Source: Halicephalobus mephisto | Lineage: Eukaryota > Nematoda > Chromadorea > Rhabditida > Panagrolaimidae | NCBI GenBank assembly: GCA_009193035.1 | Contig: SWDT01000081.1 | Coordinates: 124,001 to 188,000 of the forward strand | Length of the DNA: 64,000 bases | Reading direction: 5' to 3' | Shown here: positions 1 through 10,722 of the stretch, piece by piece | How the letters are laid out: the number at the start of each line of letters is the position of its first letter | Position numbering within the stretch: the first letter of the stretch is position 1 | Notes under the pieces: model-generated | Database searches by the model: none | The model's input: only the letters and a program-made list of their open reading frames with translations | What the model was told of the DNA's origin: nothing | Translations under genes and position numbers: made by a program

Positions 1-1038
1 AGATGCTTCGGATGTGGATGAGGTTTGTTACGTAGATGAATGTAATTTTACAACTGATTGTTTTTCAGCATTTAGTTCCTAATTTCGCAGACGCTTTTGT
101 TCTTTTGATGCATGCTATGGCGGAGCGATACAGAGCGATCCCGGACGACAGAATCCAGTGCAGATTCCTAAAGCTCCAATTGATAATTGTTGATGAATTC
201 CGAAGTAGAATGGTTCAAATTTCGCAAGTAATAGATAATCCACTAAATCATCCGAATCCTCAGCTTTTGAATGCGTTTTGGTACATGTCTCAAGTATTGG
301 ATGAATGGAGTGTTTCTCCGGAGTTCATAAGATTGCAGAATTACATGGAATCTGGAACAACTGCAATGAGGGGAACGTTTGATGACCAATCGGGACTCTA
401 TAGACATGTATGGAGACAGAAAGCAAAGGCATTAACTCAGTATTTTGCTGATTTGATTTCATTTAAATTGAAAGCATATGCAGCGGTTAAATGGTTTCAA
501 GTGGATAATCCGAAACCTATTGAAGTTACTCCTCAATTTTTACCGTTTTTGACGGAAATCGAACGACTAATCAACTGGATCAAGGAGGAAATTTCGCCCG
601 TTTCGGTTATGACTTTTTATCATTTGACAAATCACGAAATTTGGAATGCCCTTGATGAAATTGTTATATCTCAAACTAATTTTCAGTAAGTTTTTGTAAA
701 ATTTACTTGCAGTAATGTGTTTTTACAGTTATCGTGGAGCTGCTCAGATGTTGTTTGATATATCGAGTGGACTTATTCCGTTACTGGAATCACTGTATAA
801 ATGGCCAAAAGTTACGGCAGCTGATGGAATTCTTAATAAGAAATGTCTGGAGTTGTTGAATACGTTGAAAATTTTATCATTACCGAGTCCAACTGCGATG
901 TTATTGAGAGAGGAAGTGGAAAAAAATCCAGAACAGATGCTAGAAGAGAAATTGCAGCCCTTTAATGTATCGGGTCTTTCGAAAAGAAGAGTGCTGGAGA
1001 TATTTAAGCAGAGATGTGACCTTAATATGATTATTTGA
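1..1038 (+). CDS. RINT1/Tip20 family vesicle-tethering protein, C-terminal part
   Basis: Exons 1-22, 69-685 and 729-1038; the 5' part lies outside the window, and 316 codons including the stop are visible. The phases join cleanly (GAG|CAT and CA|T). The translation aligns with the end of human RINT1 as I know the family: a helical block starting HLVPNFADAF, a mid block ending in NHEIWNALDEIVISQTNF, then RGAAQMLFDISSGLIPLL, matching the RINT1 segment with GGAAQLQFDM. RINT1 is a subunit of the NRZ/Dsl1 tether that brings Golgi-derived COPI vesicles to the ER, and was first found as a RAD50 interactor. Introns are 46 and 43 nt. An AATAAA at 1065-1070 follows the stop, then a T-rich stretch and a splice acceptor directly before the next gene's ATG, as in an operon. 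Family assignment is fairly sure; start and N-terminal domain are not visible. Confidence 0.82.
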
Positions 1039-1154
1039 AGGGTAGAAGTAAATTATTGATCGAGAATAAACGTCTGGGGAAATCAACAGTGTTGTATCGC
1101 TTTGATATTTTTAAAGTTGTTTATTTTTTAATTTTGGTGTTGTTTAAATTTCAG

Positions 1155-2407
1155 ATGGGAGTGCTTGTTGCAGAGGATGAGGCAATCAAGATTGTCCAAC
1201 TTAGAGGTATGGATCAGGATGGGATAACAGTAAGAAGTACGGTGACATTGATTCAATGTAAAGCTGAAAGTGGTCAAGTAACGTCTCTCTTGGTTGATTG
1301 TGGAAGTCCGTGTGAAGGACAAGCACTGATAGAGGGTGGTTTTTTATTTGATTATTTATAATTTTTGTTTAATTTTAGAATTAAAGGTAGCTTCGGATGG
1401 GTTGTTTGCCAATGTTGAGGTTGATAAGGTGATCTTAACTCATTCTCATATTGATCATTGTGGTGGATTGTGGGCGATCAAGCCGAAGGAAGTGATTACT
1501 GTAGAATCGATGGGTAGTAGTATTATTGTAAGCCCTAATTCGAGAATGTTAAGTTTCCCTTGTGTTTCAGAAATCAGATATTTTTGAAGATAAGATCAAA
1601 ATTGTCAAAACTCCAGGTCATTCTAACCACGACATCAGTGTTGTTTGTGAACTCAGGGACAAAACAGTCGTTATTGCGGGAGATATGTTTGAAGATGAAA
1701 ATGACGAAGAAACAGGTTCTTGGAAAAATCAAAGTCAAAATGAGCAATTGCAAGAAATAAGTCGTGCTTTCCTCAAGAGAATTGCTGATGTTATTGTTCC
1801 TGGTCATGGAAAATTCTTCAAAGTTAGTGAAACAAGACAAGAAAAGAAAATAGGATATGTTTCTCCTCCATGTATGAAAAGCAACAACTCAGAAAATGAT
1901 TTGTCTTACGGTATTTCTGATTCTTATGATTGTTATCAGCTTGATTTTCCTTCTGGATCTGTTGTTGCTTCTGGAGGAGAACCGAAAGAAATTAATTGGG
2001 CTGGATATCCACGTCAAGAAGAATGGAAATTAATTTTTGTTCATATTGGAACGAAACCTTTCAAAATTCCCTTGGATTTTAAATATTTGCCAAATAAGGT
2101 TTACTTGGAATCAGATGTCTACATAAGGAAGGAATCTGGAGAAGAAGATTACACGTCGATTGCAGGAGAAAAAACTGTCAAAATAGAATTGGATGAATTT
2201 AAAACTAATGCTGTGTTGTGGAGAATTCCAGGACCTGGAGGATTGATATATCCAATTTTCCATTATATTGAAACTAACGGTGAATTGAAATTTGTCATAG
2301 GTTCCTGTATGGGTATTGCTGATTCTGGTGAAGCTAAAAACGTGTTATGTAAATTATTGTTCAAAAATATAATTGATGACGGTGTTAAAGTGGTTGTTTT
2401 ATGGTAA
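1155..2407 (+). CDS. MBLAC1/SWIP-10-like metallo-beta-lactamase protein with extra C-terminal domain
   Basis: Exons 1155-1335, 1379-1527 and 1571-2407, 388 aa. The N-terminal half is a metallo-beta-lactamase fold: LLVDCGSP near residue 43, the metal motif THSHIDH near residue 90, TPGHSNHDISVV, VIAGDMFED and VPGHGKFFKV. This order matches MBLAC1, a histone pre-mRNA nuclease in mammals; the C. elegans relative SWIP-10 acts in glia. MBLAC1 normally ends soon after the VPGHG motif, but here the same open frame continues about 190 aa with WKLIFVHIGTKPFKIPLDF and IPGPGGLIYPIFHYIE, which I do not recognise. The start is chosen because TTTCAG abuts the ATG, 116 nt after the RINT1 stop. The fusion is seen; its function is unknown. 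Confidence 0.8.
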
Positions 2408-2503
2408 GATGACTTTGTATTTTGACGGTTTTGGAATTATATAGCAGTTTGATCCTGCTTTTTTATCTTTTTTGGATTTATTATTGATTGTTTTTTGTTT
2501 TAG

Positions 2504-3887
2504 ATGAGTTGTGATGGAGGACCGAGTTGTAAAGCCCAAAGGAAAGGAATGGCATTCTTGCTTCAGCAGATGAAATCGGAAATTACTGTAGTCGAGGAGA
2601 AGGAAGATGAATCGAGAAAACGACCATCAGAAAAAGTTGAAGAAAATATTGAAGCAAAAATGCCGAAAATTAATCCTTGGTTAGTTACAGAAGAACAGAA
2701 AAGAAATCTCCCAATATTTTGTAAGTGGAGTCTTGATCGTTTACCAAATAATCCAATTCAGTGGATTACGGAATGCTTCACATCCCAGAAAACGAGGAGG
2801 TTGTTCAAACTGGATAATAATTACGTAAGAAGCTGTAAATGGTCGCCATCTGGAAGATTTTTACTAACTGATGCTGCGGATCATAGAATAAGGATTTTAA
2901 ATTATGAAGAAGGAAAAATAGAAGAATCCAAAATGAAAATAATTTGTCAAGGTGGATTAATATACGATCAAGAATGGCATCCTGGCTTGGATATTTTTGC
3001 AAGTTCTAGTAATGGACATCCCATCAGAATTTTCGATGTTGAATGTAATAATTTAGGAACAGCAAATTGTTTAAATCAATACGTTGGTTTTATTTTATAT
3101 ATGAAATTTAAAAAATAGGTTTCAGGAAGAATTGGATTCAGCATATTCCTTGGCATTTTCGAACAATGGCGAGAAATTATATGCTGGATTTAGGAATTGT
3201 ATCTATGTTTTTGATCTTCAGAATACCTCTCAACAAGAATCAACAATAAAAACATTTGGTAAATTTTTAATAATTTTAGAAAATTTGAAAATTGGTGTTT
3301 TAGATAAATGTGGACCTAGTCAAAAAGCAATGATCTCGTGTATTGCAATGAATCCGGTGTTTCATGGGTCTTATGCGGCTGGATCTTATAATTCTTCAAT
3401 TGGATTTTATTCGGATCAATCGGGAAAACTTGAAATGGTGTTTGAAACAGTGGGGAAGAATGTTACTCATTTGAAATTTACTCCAGATGGAAATAAGCTG
3501 TTTTATGGATGTGCTAAAAGTGATGTTATTCAAAGTTTGGATGTTAGGTTTACGTGTAAGCCGTTGGAAACATTTGAAAGAAAAGTAGACACTAATCAGA
3601 GAATTTATTTCGATATTGATTCTACTGGAAATTTGTTGTTTACAGGAACTACTGATGGGAAAATGTTAATTTTTGATTTGAAAAGTGGAGAATCGAAGGA
3701 AATTGAGACAGGATCGAGAGTTACTTCTGGATTGCAGTTGCATCCAGGGAGGTCTACTGTAGCTACATCTCATGGAGAACGGGTTTTTCCGTTCCCGAAG
3801 TTAGGATCGATTGAAGATGAAGATCCAGAATCTGAAGAAGATGATATTGTAGTAGATTATGGAGTTAAATTGTGGGATTTTTGTTGA
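2504..3887 (+). CDS. WRAP53/TCAB1 (WDR79) WD40-repeat protein
   Basis: Exons 2504-3082, 3126-3258 and 3304-3887, 431 aa. After a basic/acidic N-terminus come WD-like blades: SCKWSPSGRFLLTDAADHRI, then YDQEWHPG. The C-terminal half is diagnostic for WRAP53: ISCIAMNPVFHGSYAAGSY, HLKFTPDGNKLFYGC, TNQRIYFDIDSTGNLLFTG, LQLHPGRSTVATSHGERVFP, then an acidic stretch and KLWDF. In mammals TCAB1 carries CAB-box RNAs and telomerase RNA to Cajal bodies. The second intron is 45 nt, contains no in-frame stop, and would add 15 residues if retained; removing it restores TFDKCGPSQKAMISC, closer to the family. GTTTTAG directly precedes the ATG, and the gene lies 96 nt after the upstream stop. Confidence 0.88.
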
Positions 3888-3988
3888 GTTTGTTTAAAAT
3901 GTCATATTGGAGGATTTTTATGATTAAGTCGTTTATTTCGGCATTTTTTATTTTTGAATATTTTTGATGTTTTGAAATGAGGTTTTAG

Positions 3989-4237
3989 ATGGCTCAACAT
4001 AAGCTTAGTGAGAAGAAATCGAAATCTAAACTTCCGGCTAATGTCCAGAAGAAGTCCAAGAAAACTAAGAAACAATCTGGACCGAAGAAAGGAACTCAAA
4101 TGACGATGGCCCCGAAGAAGAAAGGCGCTATTGAACAGGCCAAAATGAACGCTCATGTTAGTAAACTCATAAACGAAAGAAATGAGGAAATGATTCGTGA
4201 AAGATTGGCCCAAAACACTGGTAAACTTGATAAGTAA
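3989..4237 (+). CDS. UPF0390 family small basic protein (C19orf53/LYDG10-like)
   Basis: Single exon, 82 aa, highly basic. It begins MAQHKLSEKKSKSK, has a central GPKKGTQMTMAPKKKGAIEQ and a helical NAHVSKLINERNEEMIRERL tail. The MAQ start, the GPxKG block and the APKK block are the hallmarks of UPF0390 as found in human C19orf53, a small probably nucleolar protein of unknown role. The upstream gene ends at 3887; a T-rich spacer ends in GTTTTAG immediately before the ATG, so it looks like the fourth cistron of the RINT1 operon. Function cannot be inferred further. Confidence 0.8.
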   Translation: MAQHKLSEKKSKSKLPANVQKKSKKTKKQSGPKKGTQMTMAPKKKGAIEQAKMNAHVSKLINERNEEMIRERLAQNTGKLDK

Positions 4238-4325
4238 CTGTGTGGGATTTGTTGGTTTTTTGATAAAGTACTTTGAAATTGAAATGAGTTTTCGTGGTGA
4301 GTGACAACTCGCACTGGTCGAGCTC

Positions 4326-4340
4326 TTTTGGCGGGAAAAA
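4326..4340 (+). promoter_or_regulatory. E2F-like site upstream of SMC2
   Basis: TTTTGGCGGGAAAAA, 73 bp before the SMC2 ATG, matches the E2F/DP consensus TTTSSCGC/GGCGGGAA. SMC genes are commonly E2F targets in animals. Its place suggests SMC2 has its own cell-cycle promoter even though it follows the operon by only 175 bp. Binding is inferred. Confidence 0.5.
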
Positions 4341-4412
4341 TTTCTTATTTTTGATTCATCTAATTTTTACTTGATATATCGAATTGTTCGGGATTTATTT
4401 TTGGTCTTCATC

Positions 4413-7400
4413 ATGAGATTGAAGAAATTGGAAATTGACGGATTTAAATCCTACGCTAAACCAGTGGTAGTTACTGATTTTGATCCGTCTTTCAACGCGA
4501 TTACTGGATTGAACGGTGCTGGAAAATCAAACTGTCTGGATGCTATTTGTTTTGTTCTTGGAATTACTCAATTGAAGCAAGTTAGAGCTACTAGATGGAC
4601 GGATTTGATTTATAAACAAGCTCAAGCAGGAGTTCAGAAAGCAACCGTGACGGCGACTTTCGAACACAACGATCCCAAACATAGAATCAGCGGGTTCGAA
4701 CTCGGAAAGGACGTCATTGTTCGTCGTCAAGTAGGTTGTTGTTCATTTTTCATATATCAAAATAAGTATTTCTAGGTTGTTTCGAATGGAAGAGTTCAGT
4801 ACACTGTAAATGGATCGAATGCCACTCAACAGAGGGTCCAGGACATGTTCAGGTCCGTCGGCATGAACGTCAACAACCCTCATTTCCTCATCATGCAGGG
4901 AAAGATTGGAAAAGTCTTGAACATGAATGCCAAAGAAGTAAGTAATTGTAGTTTTTATATAAATCATAATTTCTAAAAACTTCATACAAATTGAAAATTC
5001 GTACAACTTCAAAGAAAACAATTTAATTTCTGGAATTTCACTTAAATCATAAGTTTGAAATGATTATTAATTGTTGTTCCAGATCCTGGCGATGGTCGAA
5101 GAAGCTGTTGGAGTCCGTATTTATGAAAGCAAAAAAATCAACTGTATCCGGACAATCGAGAAGAAGGAAGAAAAAATGGAAGAAATCTCCAAGGTAAAAT
5201 CCAGTATTTATTTGTTTAAAGAGCTTTTTTAGATTCTTGATGACGACATTATTCCGAAAATGAACAAATTAGAAACGGAAAAAGCACTTTTTAGTGAATT
5301 TGAAAGTCTCGAAACGGAAGTCAAGAAATTAAAAAAACGACTTTGTATTTTCGAATACATGGAAACTGAACGGGGAATCCAGAAGTTCAAAGACGAAGCA
5401 GCCGCTAAGAGAGTCAACATCGAGGAAATCCAGGACGACATCAAGAACGCCCAAGCGAGGATGAAGGAACTAGAAGCCCAGATTTCTGCAATGACGAAAT
5501 CCAAAGATGCCGTGAGTTTGCTATTCCTATTCTGTCGTAATTGATCCTTGCAGAAAATGGACACTGAACGGAAAGCCATCCAAGCGAAATTGAGCGAACT
5601 AGAGCAAGTTCAACTCAAGAAAAATTCCGACGTTGATGATGTCCAGAACGATATCAAGACTGCTGAACAGAATATTAAAAGTCTGCAGAAAAGTAAGGGT
5701 GTGTCTGAACGAGATCGTACTGCCAAGCAGAAGAAACTTGAAGAAATCGAACAATCAAGTGGCGAACAAGTCAGACTCATGAACGAAGCGGAAAACGATT
5801 TAAAAAAAGCAATTGACATGAAAACAGCTCTTCAAAAAAACAAAATCATGGACGATGAAGGCAATGAAGTCGATTTGAACGAGATGATCATTCGATGTAA
5901 TGAGCAAATTTCGAAATTAAAAACCGAAATCACGAAAAGCAAAGCTGATGTTCAGGATCTCGTCAAGAGAATTGCGAACACTAAGAAGGACATTGCTGCG
6001 AGAGGAGATGGGGATTTGTCTGATCTCAACAAGAGGAAAGATCAGTTTATAAGGGAGCTGAACAAGATCAGAACTGAAATTGAGAAGTTAAATTTTGACG
6101 AAAGAGCTGCAGCTGACCTCGAGAGATCTGTCCAAGAAGCTCGGGATGATGCAAACAGGATCGGAAGTAGGTCCAAAACTTTCCAGGATAAATATGGACA
6201 TTTGTTTACTACCTACAACGAAGGACCTGGATTTCCCAAAGACGAGATTAATGGATCTCTTTTTACTCTTTTCAAAGTCAAGGATCCGAAATTCCACAAA
6301 GCTGTCGATATCCTCCTAGGAAGCGCTGTAAGTTTTTAAATTTACGTATAATTTATTTTTTTGCTTTTAGTTTCCTCATGTTGTGGTTGATACAGCTGAA
6401 TGTGGTAAAAAAATCCTAGACAAGAAATTCACATGTCAACGTAGAACGTTTCTGCCCTTGGATGAAATTACGAGATTTCCATGGTGTTCGGATAATCAAT
6501 TTGATCAAGCTAGAAAACTTTGCAAAGAACAAGTTTATCATCCAAGGGATCTTCTGGAATTTGACGAAAAACACGATGTTGTTTTCAGTCACTTCATCAG
6601 GAGTGCTGTCATTTGTTCTAACAGAGATGATGCTGCTTTGGTTACGGAAAAACTCAAAATTAAAACTGTGACATTGATTGGAGAGGAATTCAGACCAGGT
6701 GGAGTTACTTCTGGTGGTATTGTGAAAGGCAGAGAAACAATTATGGAAGACATTGCGGTTTACAATCAAGCAGCAGATGAACGTAGAAATGCCCAAAGGA
6801 AATTGGATGAATTGAGAAATCAACAAATGAAATTTCAAGAAAAAGCTGCAAAATACAGACAGTTAAAAGAAAACGAAGAAAATGCTCTAAGTTCTGTGAA
6901 ACAAATAGATGAACAACTTAAAATGGATCTTTTGAACACTTGGAAAGAAGACTTGGAGAATTATGAAAGAAGAAAAACAGAATTGGAAGGAAATATAAAA
7001 GAAAATGAAACTAAGTTACCAGAAATTCAAAAGAAAAAAGACGAATATGAAAAACAAAAAAATGATGAAAAACATTGGGAAAAAGAAAAAAAGAAATGGG
7101 ATGATTTGGAGAAGGATGCCAGAGCGAGGTCCAAGAAATACAACGTTGCTCAGAATATGAAGCAAGAATTGGATAAAATTAAGTAAGGCTTTAATGTGGT
7201 TTAAAATATAAGCAATAAGGCTTGTTTTCGATAGGGTTGTGGTTTTTTGGATATTTAGAAATATTTTCGTATTTAATTATTAATCTTCCAAAGTTATGTG
7301 TTCCATGTAGCCCAAGTTTAGAAGATACTAGATCCATTTAGGTGTAATATAATTCGAGAAAATTAATTACGAAATCATTGAAGAATACCAAAATTGTAGG

Positions 7401-8712
7401 TTGTTTTAGTTTTTATTAAGTTCTAGAAATTCCTATTGAGACAATTTCGTAATAACGTTTATTCTGAAATTCTATGATTAGGAAGTCATGTAAGATTACG
7501 AAATGATCACCATTCAGAATCAAAATTATAAGCTACTTTTTTAAATCTAGATATTTTCGTCGAAGATAACTGTCTAAAAAATTCATTTTTGGTTTTTAAA
7601 TTGTATGATTTTTTAGGGATGAGATTGCTCGGTTGGATGAAGATATTGAACAAACTAATGCTGATATGGATCAGAAGAAAGAGGAAATTGAAGAATTGAA
7701 ACAGAAATTGGAAGTTGCAAAAAGTGCAGCAAAAGAGGCGAAGGAAGAAGTGAATGCTCAAAAAAGAACCTTGACCGAATACGACTCTAAGTTGAGTGCC
7801 GAAGAAGACGAAATTAAAGAAAAACAAAGTGAAAAAGCGACAATTAACAAGCAAATTTTGGAATTGAGAGCTAATGTTGAAACTATCGAAAAAGCTATCG
7901 AGACAGATGAACAAAATTCGAATGAATGTAAAAAAAGAGTTGCAGATTTGCTAAAGAAGAATCCATGGATAGCCACGGATAAACGGTATTTCAATGTTCC
8001 TGGAACTGAATTTGATATGAGTAATTTTAACTACGATGAAAACAAGAAGAAATTGGAAGAAAAATCGGAAAGATTAACAGAAATTTCGGAAAATATCAAT
8101 CCTCATGCTGGAAACATGTATGATGATAATTTTGAAACGGTTACGGATCTCCAGAAGAAACGTGAACAATTGAAAAATGATAAACAAAAATTGCTCGAAA
8201 CAATTAAAAACTTGGACGAGAGGAAAAGAACAGAAATGAAAAATGCGTTTTTTTCAGTAAATGAAACATTTGGAACTATTTTTTCGACTTTGTTGAATGA
8301 CGCTCAAGCTAAACTTGTACCTGCAGGTAATGGAACGCCGGATAATCTAGAAGAAGGTCTAGAATTCAGAGTTGGATTCAATAATTTATGGAAAGAATCA
8401 TTAAGTGAACTTTCTGGTGGACAAAAATCACTAGTTGCGTTATCGTTAATTTTGTCACTTTTGAAATTTAAACCAGCTCCGTTGTATATTTTGGATGAAA
8501 TTGATGCTGCATTGGATATCAGTCATACTTCTAATATCGGAGTTTTGATCAAGAAACAATTTACGGAAGCTCAGTTTTTGATTGTGTCTCTCAAACCTGG
8601 AATGTTCAACAATGCCAACGCTATTTACCGAGCTAAAATGCAAGATGGAGTTTCGACCGTTGTCAAAGTTCAGGAAGATGTTGCTGAAGATGATCCCAAT
8701 GTTCCGAAGTAA
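4413..8712 (+). CDS. smc-2: SMC2 condensin ATPase subunit (MIX-1 orthologue)
   Basis: Exons 4413-4730, 4776-4937, 5083-5193, 5233-5511, 5554-6327, 6371-7182 and 7617-8712, 1183 aa, close to the usual 1200. Walker [10 protein letters not shown] is near residue 32 and [19 protein letters not shown] near residue 140. Two long coiled coils flank a hinge near residues 510-670, with [13 protein letters not shown] and [11 protein letters not shown] blocks. The C-terminal signature [19 protein letters not shown] runs into Walker [16 protein letters not shown]2 pairs with SMC4 in condensin; in C. elegans the orthologue MIX-1 also serves the dosage-compensation complex. Six introns: four are 39-45 nt, one is 145 nt, and the last (7183-7616, 434 nt) holds dispersed repeat sequence. 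It converges on the next gene, 57 bp between stops. Very sure of identity. Confidence 0.95.
7183..7616 (+). repeat. Long SMC2 intron with dispersed repeat fragments
   Basis: This 434-nt intron is ten times longer than the gene's typical introns. It contains GAAAATTAATTACGAAATC (about 7356), AGACAATTTCGTAATAA (about 7438) and ATGTAAGATTACGAAATGA (about 7488). All three recur in the introns at 21580-21920 and 35851-36343. The phase-2 splice AA|G is preserved, so the insertion does not harm the protein. Confidence 0.6.
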
Positions 8713-8769
8713 CTGTGAGCTCTTTATTTTTTGGATAATCTGTGTAAAGATTGATCTCAATGTTCTTTA

Positions 8770-10357
8770 TCAACGGCCATATTCGGAAGGATTCTGCGGA
8801 GTTGGTGGAATGGGCATCTGCTGCATGTTATTCATATACATGGGCATCATGCCGTAGGGATAACTCTGCATGAAGGGGTTTTGGGAACTTGAAGTAAAAC
8901 TCTGGTTAAGAGAAGGGGGATAACCATTTGATCGATCCTGACTGGAAGCAGCGTTTTTAGCTCTCATCGCAGCTGAATGGGCAGAAGAAGCGGATACTTG
9001 AGTAGAATCGTTCCCGCCGTGCATTATCCTTCTTGCTTCTTTGGCGGCAACGGTGAAAGGTTTCCCAATACCGTATTGTTTTATTCCTGGGACGTGGCCA
9101 GAGTACCCTGGGGTTGGGACATCGTTGTCGTTGTCCTGGGTTTTGGAACAATTAGGATTAGTGGGAAATAACAACTTACCCAGTCGGAATTTTTCTTGCT
9201 CGAAGTGGTGGAATGTACGGTACTGTCTTGATTGAGATATTGACCGTTGATTCCGTTTTCTGAAAGGAGGCCTTGTTGATGCCGACGGAGATTCTTCAAT
9301 GCTTGGCCTTCTGACCACCAGCCTGATTCTATTCCTCCGAAGATGTCCTTCACGTCGGATTTGGGTTCTGGGGGAAATGTTGATAAAGATAATAACTTTG
9401 TAAAACTTACGTTTCCTTGGAACTGACTTGCTTCTGGTTTTGCTGCTGTCCGGTCTTTGTCCATTTTGGGATTGAGCTCCGATCTGATTTAATCCCTGCA
9501 TGGATCCGTTGGGATTAAATCCATTCATCCCGTTCATGACATAAGGATTGAAACCATAAGGATACGGTGACATCATTGGGAACTGAGGCATCTGACCGTT
9601 GGCTTGCAATTGAGCCATCTGTTGCTGGTACATTTGAGCGAATTGCTCAGGGGCGAAATTGGCACCATTCTGCATTGTCTGAACTGGATGTGAGTCTTGT
9701 CTGGAAATAGAAAACATTAAATCTCTTATGATGAAATGATATACTGTAGGGGATTTACAAGTATAATATTTTAAAGTGGTTTTTTCGAATTTTCATGCAA
9801 AAGAGGGATTTGTGGAAATGAAAATAATAAATCTGACAAACCGCCACCGAAACTGACTCCTTTTATTCTAAAAATTTTAGAGATTCTTAAAAATTCATGT
9901 CGAAAGGATTTCGTAGTAAGTTGTGTTTGTAATTTTTTACAAGTATATTTGTCATTTTTAAATTCCCGCGCAAAAAGAGAAAAATTCTCGGAAACGGCAA
10001 ATTTGGCAAATCGCGACTGAAATTGACTCGCTCTACTCTCTTTTCTTTTACCTAAATTCCAGAAATTAGGAAATCCTGAAAACTTGTGCTAAAACAATTT
10101 CACAACACTGCTTCTAAGTTTTGCGAAAATAAGAGTGTGGAAAAATGAATTTTTTAAATTTTAAAATATCTTTTTGAAATTGTTTACGAATCCGAACCTA
10201 CCTTCTGGAAGCTTCGTCCGACTGAGACTGCTTTCCTCCAACGTGCCACTTGTTCCCGGGAACGTGACCGGCGAATCCTGAAAGCCGAACAAAAGCCTAT
10301 TCACCTTTGCAAAAAGCAAAACAGACCTGAGATGGGGGAACTTGAACGATAGGACAT
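8770..10357 (-). CDS. UPF0605/CIMIP2 (FAM166)-like protein with two G-(Y/F)-x-GHVPG motifs
   Basis: Minus-strand exons 10357-10327, 10277-10202, 9700-9411, 9367-9180 and 9135-8770, 316 aa. The protein starts MSYRSSSPISGFAGHVPGNK and carries a second copy, PGYSGHVPGIKQYGIGKPF, near residue 210. The GY(S/T)GxVPxxxxxxGxxF pattern is typical of UPF0605/DUF2475 proteins such as FAM166/CIMIP2, microtubule inner proteins of ciliary doublets. Between the two lies a Q/M/N/P-rich linker (residues 45-130), and the tail is rich in M, P and N. A CTTTTAG acceptor lies 30 bp upstream of the ATG. The intron at 9701-10201 carries two diverged repeat units. Family call rests on the motif only. Confidence 0.6.
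9740..10150. repeat. Two diverged ~170-bp repeat units inside an intron
   Basis: Copies at about 9770-9925 and 9950-10115 share a fixed order of elements: a TTC(C)C(A/G)CGCAAAA-like block, then AAATNTGGCAAATCGC or its variant, then GAAANTGACTCGCTCTAC, TTTTCTTTTACCTAAATTCC, and a closing AACAATTTCRYA-like block. The same order occurs in the array at 17340-18060, so this is a dispersed family. Confidence 0.6.
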
Positions 10358-10722
10358 CCTTCAAAAACGTCGATTACTATTTCTAAAAGAAAAAATAAAA
10401 TGTCGCTGGGAAACCGAGCAAAAAACGACTGTCGAACAAGCCAATTTTAGTGGATTTTTATTGTTGACGGAGTTTTACTTTTTTGGGATTGAACAATGGG
10501 ACGTTTCAGGCAATGGAATCGACGGAAAAGAGCACTTTGGTTTCCACGGTTGTCGAATCTTAGCAACCAAAATAACAATCCCAAGTTGGACATGTGGTCC
10601 CTCAAATTATCATGGATGCTTGGGACTGACTTGTTCTCTCGAAAAGGGAGGCATACGACTGACAAATAAAAGAACGTTCAAAATATAGTCAGAATCTGTC
10701 TAGAAGCCGGAGTTCAAGAACT
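10358..10722. other. Intergenic, APC11 copy 1 to CIMIP2-like gene
   Basis: The 365 bp between two minus-strand genes contain a 72-codon minus ORF (10447-10665) and a 75-codon plus ORF (10461-10688). Neither has a recognisable family, a good splice context or a partner exon. The minus ORF residues NRGNQSALFRRFHCLKRPIV are not low complexity, so a small gene cannot be excluded. Near 10383 the minus strand has CTTTTAG, the likely trans-splice acceptor of the CIMIP2-like gene. Confidence 0.4.

Noticed and set aside
3259..3303. Treating the 45-nt WRAP53 segment as coding
   Set aside because: It has a GTAAAT donor and TTTTAG acceptor, typical intron length and composition, and its removal gives a better family match.
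9041..9235. Plus-strand ORFs inside the CIMIP2-like gene
   Set aside because: The minus-strand spliced model keeps phase over five exons and explains the same sequence; the plus ORFs cross introns and lack motifs.
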